64,000 bases of DNA from contig OX465581.1 in the NCBI GenBank assembly GCA_950022655.1, positions 104,887,125 to 104,951,124 on the forward strand, written 5' to 3'. A model generated the notes under the pieces. That model made no database searches. It had not been told where the DNA came from and saw only the letters and a list, made by a program, of their open reading frames with translations. The DNA is from Alentia gelatinosa (taxonomy: Eukaryota; Annelida; Polychaeta; Phyllodocida; Polynoidae). Positions 55,840-64,000 of this stretch are shown here, piece after piece. Position 1 is the stretch's first letter. Every line of letters starts with the position of its first letter. A program made the translations under genes and the position numbers.

Positions 55840-57431
55840 CATTCTTTGGATTGAGCTTATTACAATTGTCATACTTTCAAATAGTCAAAGACCAGCTTGA
55901 TATAGTCATTTGGATCGGAGTGAAAGGTTGGCACCAATGTTATGAAAGTAAAGATGGGTTTCACTTTAATCTTGGATTTGCACCAGTGACTAAGTACCCT
56001 GTACTGGGTGCTAGGCATTCACATGGGGAAAGCATTCACATGGGGAAAAGTCAGAGATTATGTACCTTGTGAAAGGGAGCATGTCTGAGACTATGTACTG
56101 GGTGTGTCCTTCCATATGAATCAGGTCCACCATTTTCTTTTAAGAATGGGAAAGCTCAATTTCAGTATTCTGATCTGAGATTTTGGGACAGAGGGAAAAT
56201 TATTGGAGACTGTGGAAAATATGTCACAAGTCTCTCCATCCACATGTGAATCCCACTTTACTGAAAACATTTAGTAGAAAGCAGCAGACTTGCTAAGCCA
56301 CAATGTGAAAGTGGTGCTTTGCTGAGTTTTTAATGTTTGACACCAAAATACCAGGGAACTGATATTATTCACAATCTTTTAAAAACTTCAAATATATGAA
56401 AATCAAACCAGGGCTATTTTCTGCACAAGTTAATGAAAAAATAATTGCAATGATTTTAGAGTTTGTAGGTTGTGCATGAATATTGTGGTGAACCTTCCGG
56501 AGGGGAGCCTCCAGTTTTCCGGAGTTTACTGGGTTGTGAAACGGGTCCCAGGTGGCCTTGTGAATATATTTTTTAAATCAATTTCCATTCCTCAATCGAG
56601 AAGGATAGGACCGGGAAATTTCCTGCCACTTTATAAAACCAGGGGATGTTCTTCCAATTGTCCCATGTAGTCTCAGTGTGTAAGCATGACTCCCCTCCCT
56701 GAGACAAAATTTTTATGGGGTAGCCCTGGGGCGGCCCAACTTTTTGGTATTCTCATGGGATGGAGGGTGGGTAATCCTTTTGTTTTTATTTCCTTGGGGT
56801 GGTCAAATTGGTTTTGGTATTTCTGTCAACCTCTTCAAATATTGAGGGAGTGATTTCTTCTGCTTCTTCTTTTTGAGCGCGGGAAATCGCGCTCATATAC
56901 GTCATCTAGATAGAGGTTAGAATGCTCACACAGGCTTTAAGAATCTAACCCTTCACTATCCATCCACCAACCATAAAGAACTGGTGAAATGGGCAGGTGT
57001 CCAGTATCCCAGTCTGACCATACTGACCCGACCTGCCTGACTACTGACTTGGTTCCTAAAAATAGAACTTTTATTTTATAGTCCTTTTGGGGACAAAATA
57101 TTTACTAAATCAATCCTGTCATTAAATAACAGACACTTAGTTATGGATACTGTCATCTGCTACTAGAAAAGGAAACTATTAGATGATAATGACTTAATAT
57201 GGTATATACATGTTCAAGTCTGATGGGACACACTTGAGCCTGTGGTAATCAGACCCACTTTTCAGATAGCTATAAAACCAGTTCTCTTCCCCCTCCCTCT
57301 GCCCACTCCCACCCCTACCCCTGACTTCTTCTACTAACAATCAGAAACTGATGGGACTGATTCCCTACATGGCACAGAGCCAGCAAACCTGTTTGACCAG
57401 TTTTTCACCCTTGTGCTTTTAGTGACCACAG
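55840..57431. other. Intergenic, no gene seen
   Basis: Contains a partial TIR like that of the 47091 MITE (near 56525-56560) and a G-run repeat patch (56690-56850). No exon is seen. Confidence 0.4.
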
Positions 57432-58404
57432 GCTGATTCAAAACTGTTGTAAGGCTGATACAAGACTTGTAAGACTGCTGCGAGATTGTTGTGAGACTGT
57501 TGCAAGTCTGTTGCAAGACTGTTGTAAGATTGTTGCAAGATTGTTGCAAGACAGTTGCAAGACTGTTGTATGACTATTGCAAGACTGTTGTAAGACTGTT
57601 GCAAGACTTGTTAAGCTGTTGTAAGACTTGTGAGACTGTTGTGAGACTGTTGTGAGACTGTTGTGAGATTGTTGCAAGTCTGTTGCAAGACTGTTGCAAG
57701 ATTGTTGCAAGATTGTTGCAAGATTGTTGTAAAACTGTTGTAAGGCCGATACAAAACTGTTGAAAGACAGTTGAAAGACAGTTGTAAGACTGTTGCAAGA
57801 CTATTGTAAGACTTCTGTAAGACTGTTGCAAGACTGTTGCAAGACTTGTTAGGCTGTTGCAAGACTGTTGTAAGATTGTTGCAAACTGTTGTATCTCTGT
57901 TGTAAGACTGTAGTAAGACTGAAACAAGAATTGTAATACTGTTGTATAAGGCTGATACAAAACTGTTGGAAGACTGATATAAGACTGTTGCAAGACTGAT
58001 GCAAGATTGTTGTAAGCCTGTTGCAAGACTTGTTAGACTGTTGTAAGGCTGATATGAAACAATTCTCATATAAGCCTTACAACAGTCTTACAACAGTCTT
58101 GTATCAAACTTACAACAATCTTACAACAGTCTTGAATCAGTCTTACAATAGTCCTGTATCAGCCTTACAATAGTCTTGTATCAGCTTTACAACAATCTTA
58201 CAAGAGTCTTACAACAGTCTTGCAACAATCTTACAACAGTTTGCAACAGTCTTGCAAAGTCTTATAACAATCTTACAACAGTCTTGCAAGAGTCTTACAA
58301 CAGTCTTTAATCAGCCTTACAATAGTCTTGTGTCAGCTTTACAACAATCTTACAACAGTCTGGCAACAGTCTTACAACAATCTTGCAGCAGTCTTGCAAC
58401 AGTC
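57432..58404. repeat. 11-bp satellite arranged as a giant inverted repeat
   Basis: About 620 bp of GACTGTTGCAA-type 11-mers (T/C and A/G variants, with occasional 'ggctgatac' units) switch at ~58060 to about 335 bp of the reverse complement. The switch is a 22-bp inverted repeat (58036-58057 / 58066-58087, one mismatch) with an 8-base loop. Because 11 is not a multiple of 3, every frame repeats an 11-residue Gln/Ser/Asn/Leu peptide. The open frames of up to 152 codons are therefore artefacts. Confidence 0.95.
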
Positions 58405-58749
58405 TTAACCCTATCACGCCAGATGCCCATGGCAATAGCAAAAGCATGAAGCAGGGTACCATTGCTAGTGAATACCACCAGAGGCCAGACGTTGAGGCCT
58501 AATTGGGATAATTCTATTCTTGAATCATGTGATATGACATGTGATCCTTGATATCATTCTTTATCTTACAAAGAAATATGAAATATGATATTATACCTAC
58601 ATACTGTGAAAACTTCAGAGATTATATAGCAAATATATCCAATCGTATTCACAAAAGCATCACCCGGCCATCCCTGGATGATGCCTTGAGGCATCACCCA
58701 GCCAGCGCTGGTTGATGCCTCAAGGCATCACCCAGTTTGAATGGGTTAA
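58405..58749. mobile_element. TTAA-flanked MITE with tandem palindromes, copy 2
   Basis: Opposite orientation to 46475-46851. Bounded by TTAA at 58405-58408 and 58746-58749, with two palindromes of the GGTGATGCCT type near 58677 and 58711. The satellite motif 'caacagtctt' runs into the left TTAA and 'aaaacagtct' follows the right one, so it inserted into the 11-bp array and is younger than it. Confidence 0.75.
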
Positions 58750-58899
58750 AACAGTCTCGTAAAATAGTTTTAGGGTAATGACATACAACACAAGGTGATC
58801 TTTACCCCAGAAAAATTGGAATTATTATGTGAGAGTTTATTGCACTTTAGAAGTACCGCGCTCATCCATTGTAAATGGAAATATCATTAGCTCCTAGTT

Positions 58900-59350
58900 T
58901 TTCCAGGGGGGTGCAACTTCAGTACTTCTGAAAGGAGGAGGGGGATCTTGTTTTGCTTTTCCTTTTCAGTGCAAAGCAATTTTCTATTGGGAAGGATATA
59001 TAGGCTATATATATTTTTTTTTTGGGGGGGGGGGGGTATTTTCGTAGGGGCCCAATCTCTTTATTTTAGGGGGGGGGGCAACTTCAGTTCTTCTTGGCAA
59101 CTTTTTAGTATTTCTGTTATAGGAGTTCCTTACATGTATGAGTTTCCAAGTAGGGACAACTCTTTTTTTAGGTGGGTATTCCATATTGGAGAGGGGGAGG
59201 GAGGTGGTCACCATATTTCTAGTGGTAGAAACAATTTTTAGTTTTTCGGCAGGGGACAACCCTCTTTTCACTAATTCTTTTATATTTAGTACCGTGTGTG
59301 GCCATTCCACCAGGGGATGGGGGAGGGAGGGATATTTTTTCTGCATTTTG
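58900..59350 (+). repeat. G-run / 'ggcaactt..tagtattt' repeat block
   Basis: Same texture as 45280-46165: G runs (59025-59037, 59070-59078) with 'gggcaacttcag', 'ggcaactttttagtatttctg' and 'gggacaactcttttttta'. Gly/Phe-rich frames are artefacts. Confidence 0.6.
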
Positions 59351-60263
59351 AAAGGTGTATTTCTATGTAGACTGGTTTCCTGCCGAAATGAAATAAGGGA
59401 CTGGTAACTACTTCTTACGTAATACTAGAGAAAGATCTTGAACTGACAGTCACACAACCTCTCTAGGCTCTACATAGACTTGCTCAAGTCTTTTTTTTTC
59501 TCTCCTATTTTTCTATTAGGTCATAGATCCAAACATTTCTTAATCTTTTATTCTGAATAAATACTGCTGCTGAATGTTTAACAGCAATCCTGTTGTACAT
59601 GCTGTAAGGGAGATAGACCTGCAAGCTTAATACAAGTCCAGATAAGATAAATGAAATGAAAAAGATACAGAGACAGATCGAGACCAGTCTAGTCTCTACA
59701 GTCTAAGTAGGGCCTATCCATTGGGGGAGGGGGCAATTTCTTTTCGGGGGATAGGGGTTATATTTCCATAGAGTGCCTACTTTTTTGTGTTCCTGTCGGA
59801 CTCAACCTTTTTTTTATGGGGGGGGGGGGCGCATCCGTGAGCGGCGTCAACTTTTTAAATTGTATCCCAGAGTAAATCTGTCTACTCTGTGATTGTATTT
59901 CCCCTGTAGTGTGAGTAATGAAGGCGCTAGTTGCTGTGTCAAATCTCCAGTTCGAAGCTGAGTTCTCCTAGCGGTTAATACAGAAACCAAGAGGCCATCT
60001 GGCGGCTCCACTGACTGTTAGAACGGGTTTCTCTATTTCGCAATTTTGCCATATCAGAATCAACAGCCGGTTCGTGGGTTGTGCTTGTGAAGTTCGACTG
60101 AAGTTCCAGGTTTAACCAGGAGAAAATCATCTATATTTCACATTTTGTTGCATTTTTACCAGAGTGCGTTGTGGACAAGAATCCCTGCGACACAGCCCAG
60201 AAAACCCACAATCTCCCCCTAAAGTAGGTTGCGTACAAGTCCTACGGTTCTTTCACTGTTCAC
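59351..60263. other. Upstream region of DPP3
   Basis: Contains a G-run patch (59720-59840). The unique, CpG-bearing sequence from about 59880 to 60263 is a candidate promoter and 5' UTR. An in-frame TAG at 60225-60227 precedes the ATG at 60264. Confidence 0.4.
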
Positions 60264-60548
60264 ATGTTTCTGCCGAGGTTAGGTAGGTGTCTCGCGTCGC
60301 CGAGAGCACAAGCTTTGGGAAGGTTTACATCGCGCGATGTTGTATTTCATGCGTCTAAATTAGTATACGCATGGCCCATTACATGGGCAGTGAATAGTAA
60401 CAGGGCATTGTCAACACTTTATCGTTCATTGTCTCAGAGCAGAATTCATACTAGACTCACTCGGCCGACTCAAGTCTTCTCTATCTTTTCGCCGTCTTCA
60501 CTGAAGCCTGACCCAAAGCTCGTGGGCCGACAACAAGTACAACCACAG
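60264..60548 (+). CDS. DPP3: Candidate first exon of DPP3 with a mitochondrial-type leader
   Basis: 95 codons from MFLPRLGRCLASPRAQALGR to VQPQ at a good donor (CAG|GTACAA). It contains about 11 Arg and only two acidic residues, rich in Ser/Leu/Ala, typical of a mitochondrial presequence. Splicing in phase 0 to the acceptor at 63437 gives eight further codons (PTRGHCSN) and then the DPP3 Met, with no stop. An upstream in-frame stop makes this the first Met. It could alternatively be a non-coding leader exon, or the unspliced 118-codon frame to 60620 could be meaningless. Confidence 0.45.
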
Positions 60549-60962
60549 GTACAAATTTTGTGTCCGCGTTTGACCCTTGAATTATTTCCCGGGAAAGCGT
60601 CCACTGAGTCCAGGGTATAAAAGGCATGGTTCACTAATGTACCAAGTCAATAACATATGGATTTTGTTTTTATGCTTACAGTTGCAGTGACAGTTGCAAG
60701 TGTTGACCCTATGGTGTCACTGTCGGGAATTATCCAGTCACTGAGTCAGTGACTCTGAGTGAGACTGGGAGCCTCTAGGACTGTGTCGGGATAGTCCGAG
60801 GGGCTCTGTTTTGCGGTGCCCGCCAGGCAGTCCTAATTTCTCGGACTATGTCAGGTCAACTCGGCACCAAGGAGAACCCATGTAACCAGCCCGCCACAGC
60901 CAGTATATACAAGCCCTGTCACAACACGTCAACAGACTGGTTGTTGCATGACATACCACGCT

Positions 60963-61206
60963 AAAAGGGGGTGTCCACTGCTCTCCCGACACACTACGAC
61001 ACACTGGACACACCGTTCCGATACGGCTTCTGACACACTCCGACATGGCTACGACACAGCGCCCGTGTCGTAGCCCTTCCAACAAATTCAAACATGTTTG
61101 AAAAATCGTAGAGGTCGGCTTGTGTCTTACTAGTGTGTCGGGAGCATTCTGTACACAGTACAGTACAGAATGCTTCCGACACACTAAGACACAAGCTATT
61201 AACCGC

Positions 61207-61237
<31 letters not shown>

Positions 61238-61484
61238 ATGTGTGCCTTTATAAACTGATACATATTATACTCAAAGGTACCACATGGTATCTGATACTAG
61301 ATCATTATTGACTGCTGTAACTATGTCTATTACACATAAATATACTATAATAATATAGTCTATACTAAAGCTTTACGACACACCCCGACACTCTCCGACA
61401 GAGCCCTTCCGACAGGGATTTTCTTTGTCATAGTGTGTCGTGAGCCTTGTTGGAGTGTGTCGGAAGCAGTGGGTACCCCCCTTT
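60963..61484. mobile_element. CGACACAC-rich foldback element
   Basis: Left end 'aaaagggggtgtccactgct' and inverted right end 'aaaggggggtacccactgct' are imperfect TIRs followed by CGACACACT. The interior holds many CGACACAC/GTGTGTCG blocks in both orientations and a perfect palindrome around 'gcattctgtac' at 61143-61172. Related in design to 25293-25625. The superfamily is unknown; TA flanks both ends. Confidence 0.65.
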
Positions 61485-61766
61485 ACAATAGTTTTTTTAA
61501 CAGCCTGGGCGGGCCAAGGCCAGACCCATACACGTACAATTTATAAAACAACTTTGTTTTATAGAAATTCATTGATGATTACATTTGTGTTTGACTCCCA
61601 TCTAACATACTCGATCCATAACTATGCATTTAGAGTTGTATTTCAAGTAATCTTCCCCCCCCCCCCACCCCTATTTCTCTCCTTCCTGTTAACTCAAACA
61701 TTTATTTTGATACTCTGGGTACAGTACTAGCTGATGGAGTAGCTCTCCTCCACGAGATGATAACCC

Positions 61767-61998
61767 TTATCCTACCCCTAATATAAAATCCCATATACTT
61801 AACATTGAGTTTCCGTATGCCACGCTGACTGGCATACGGAGTTTTATATGCCACTAGTGGAATACAGAATTGTTATCACATAATATTCAAAAATCGAGGA
61901 GACAGGGTAGGATACAATCAAAACCTCATGAAGTCACTATGCCAAACTCCAGTCGTGGCATACGGTGGCTACGATTAAAACTCATCAAGTTTTACGAT
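61767..61998 (-). mobile_element. Structured MITE-like repeat, copy 2
   Basis: Reverse-strand partner of 7562-7865, missing ~60 bp of its middle. Retains the CCGTATGCCA...TGGCATACGG hairpin (61814-61840). Confidence 0.75.
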
Positions 61999-63436
61999 AA
62001 TATGCCCATCAGAACAAGGACTGCTGTCTTGACCATCTATGTCTAATTGAACAAATTTGACATTAAAATGAACAAACAAATAATCTTGACCTTCACCTTG
62101 ACAGGTATTTCAAATGGCTGTCGAGTTGTTAGCTACACCCCCCCACGTAAAAGAATGATCACTGTGAATTTAACTTCATAGACGTTTGGGGTAGGTTTGG
62201 GCGAATCACTAGGTTTGCAGAATTCTCCCGGCGTCCGGGTTGTTTTATGGGATTTTTTTCTCTTAATTTAAAGTAAGCATCCCAAATACCTTGAGTTTAA
62301 AATTTTAGATACATATGTCGGATAAGCAAGTGCATAATACAGTTGTTCGCTCTAGGATTACATCGAAATGGAAAAAAAAATTAACCTTAGTGCCAAAAAG
62401 GAGAGGAGATAAATATGGTACTGATGAGTCAGTTCTCCGGGCCGGGTTCTTCTCGGTGCCGAGTCGTCTGCTATCGATTTGCTTTGGTTCAGAAATCGAA
62501 AATGCATCTGCCCACCCACCTGACCCACCTTTCTGTTTCTCTAGTGAGCGTATTTGGATATATGAAAAATGCGGCAAGAATTATAGTGGTTTTTTTAGAG
62601 TCTAATCAAGGAAGTGTAGGAGAAGCCATCGTATCGATGGCTCGTAGCGATCGTAGGGGCCAATATCTATGTCTTTCTTTTGTTCTCATGATGTGGGTAG
62701 TTGGGCGTGTGTGACGGCCCATGACGGCGGTGATCACGGCCATCACGCTTCGGTGATCACACCTTTGGTCCCTTGGTGGTTGTCTCGTAGCCAGGGACTC
62801 AGTGAGAGACCACTCTCCACACCTCTAGATGATATTGACAGCTCACAATGCCATTGAAGTATGGTGTTAACGGGGCAGAGTTGAGCCGTTTATGACAGTG
62901 TAGAGTAAGGCTAATGTGAAGGTTTGAACTGGAACTGCTATTTATTCTGTGATAAGCCAAAAAGAGTGAAATAGCAAACAATATGATGCATGTTCTTTTT
63001 AATCATGTCTCTAGAAACGCAAGCTATTGTACTTTTTTCTTTGGATATATTTATATATTTATGCACATCCATATTTCTCTCTCCACTTCTTTAGTCTAAT
63101 TGAAAAAAAAAAGGATTTTAAACTACCCAAACAAATAAAATGATTTTGCTTAATATGTTCAAGATCATACTCTATGGGATTTTAGGCACCAGGTTCAATC
63201 AATTGTCCTAGGTTCTCAAGGCAAATCTGAATAGACCCCAAACGGCTTGCCGCCATTTTTGAGGGGTTTTTTTTCTGGTTACGGTTGAGATTATTGTTTT
63301 TCATGTAATTAACGAATACGAAATCTTTTAAAGGTAATTCAGTAGAATTAAGGAATTGGTAAATTATAGTCTATACTATATAGTTTCAGAAATTTCGTTA
63401 GCACGACATTATGCCTTTCTTGTTTCTCTTTTCTAG

Positions 63437-63628
63437 CCGACAAGAGGACACTGCAGCAACATGGCCTCGGAGGCCCTCGACACCAGCCAGTATATTCTAC
63501 CCAATGACACTGGCATTTGTGTGCTAGAATGTAAAACTGCCTTTGAGGGTCTTACCAACAAGGAGAAACTCTACGCCCATTACCTCTCGCAAGGGTCGTG
63601 GCACGGCAGTCTTGCTTGCCTTTTGCAG
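63437..63628 (+). CDS. DPP3: Dipeptidyl peptidase 3, first conserved coding exon
   Basis: After acceptor TTTTCTAG, ATG at 63461 opens 56 codons, including SQYILPNDTG, KTAFEGLTNKEKLYAHYLSQ and GSWHGSLACLLQ, ending at donor CAG|GTTTGT in phase 0. This matches the conserved N-terminus of DPP III ('QYILPNd.gv..l.c..aF..Lt..ekLYaHyls.A.w.G.la.LlQ'). DPP III is a zinc exopeptidase of family M49 that removes dipeptides from short peptides, mainly in the cytosol. Its catalytic HEXXGH region would be in exons beyond the window. The ~23 nt before the ATG are 5' UTR, or coding if the exon at 60264 is used. Confidence 0.92.
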
Positions 63629-64000
63629 GTTTGTAATGTGTAATGTTTTAACCTATATTTTCGTGAGTTACTCATTTCTAGTGGTTCATTCAATCTTAAA
63701 GGTGCCAAGGAAACAGTCTGGCAGGGATCCGGAAGGGTCGACCGGACGTTAATTCAAACAAACATTGAATACTGGAGAATTCGACCCGTAACGAACTCGA
63801 CCCGTTTTAAATCGCCTCAACTCGAAGTGTCACAGCTATGGATAAATGCTATACTGAGTAATAAGTATGTTATCTTGGCTTCAAATTTGGTCTTCTCTGG
63901 GGAAGAAAACAAGCTTAACCCTATCCCTATCCTTATCCTTATCCTTATCCTTATCCCTATCCTTATCCCTATTCTTATCCCTATCCTTAACCTTAACCCT
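63629..64000. other. Start of DPP3 intron 2
   Basis: Intronic sequence ending in the telomere-like hexamer run. No exon is seen. Confidence 0.5.
63915..64000 (-). repeat. Telomere-like hexamer microsatellite
   Basis: About 14 units of CCCTAT/CCTTAT/CCTTAA in strict 6-bp register reach the window edge and probably continue. The base motif is one or two changes from CCCTAA, the animal telomere repeat. Inside a gene it is interstitial, not a chromosome end. Confidence 0.85.

Larger units (their letters stand above)
60549..63436. other. Presumed DPP3 intron 1
   Basis: Carries the CGACACAC foldback element (60963-61484), a structured MITE (61767-61998) and SINE-tail-like scraps near 62045 and 63095. 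Open frames at 62305-62714 show no family motif. Confidence 0.45.

Noticed and set aside
57574..58069. 150-152-codon Gln/Asn/Ser/Leu repeat proteins
   Set aside because: Any frame of an 11-bp stop-free repeat gives this; there is no start context, promoter or non-repeat domain.
62305..62714. Frames of 90-99 codons within DPP3 intron 1
   Set aside because: They overlap on both strands, have no recognisable motif and no matching splice phase with DPP3.
63915..64000. Chromosome end (true telomere)
   Set aside because: The units are variants of CCCTAA rather than the pure repeat, and they lie inside the DPP3 gene, whose remaining exons must lie beyond.

Overview
The window is animal nuclear DNA: AT-rich, intron-rich and dense in repeats, with small exons that carry GT/AG splice sites. 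The tRNA-headed SINE with a 'TTTGATTTAACGTCC'-type tail, the many MITEs, the long C/G homopolymers and a young Ty3/Gypsy element suggest a marine invertebrate. My best guess is a mollusc or another lophotrochozoan, but no species can be read from the sequence.

Two protein-coding host genes are supported. The larger is a cyclin-dependent-kinase-like gene of the CDKL1/CDKL4 type on the minus strand. Nine coding exons run from the ATG at 43229 to the stop at 11811, with phases that chain exactly: 43062-43229, 29323-29444, 23662-23734, 19295-19385, 18714-18914, 17941-18023, 17602-17656, 16326-16493 and 11811-11942. A possible 6-nt microexon lies at 12028-12033. Exon 7 holds a net frameshift relative to the family. 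This kinase family acts in cilia and flagella, and a consensus RFX X-box lies in intron 1 at 30097-30110. The second gene is the 5' part of dipeptidyl peptidase 3 (DPP3) on the plus strand near the right end. Its first conserved exon is 63437-63628. An upstream exon at 60264-60548 is in frame with it and could add an Arg-rich, mitochondrial-type leader. The rest of DPP3 lies beyond the window.

Between these genes lies an apparently complete Ty3/Gypsy retrotransposon on the minus strand (50534-55834). It has identical 286-bp LTRs, a GAGAA target duplication, gag, and pol with protease, RT, RNase H and integrase. Gag and pol share one frame and are separated by a single UGA, which sits in the loop of a 7-bp stem.

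Layout: 1-11.8 kb is intergenic, with a 175-bp satellite, a decayed LINE, a PIF/Harbinger-like element nested in another inverted-repeat element, and a structured MITE. 11.8-43.2 kb is the CDKL1 gene; its introns carry MITEs, SINEs, minisatellites, a CT-rich tract, LINE fragments and a large foldback. 43.2-60 kb is repeat-rich: G/C tracts, TTAA-flanked MITEs, the Gypsy element and an 11-bp palindromic satellite. 60-64 kb is the DPP3 start, with two further inverted-repeat elements and a telomere-like hexamer run in its introns.
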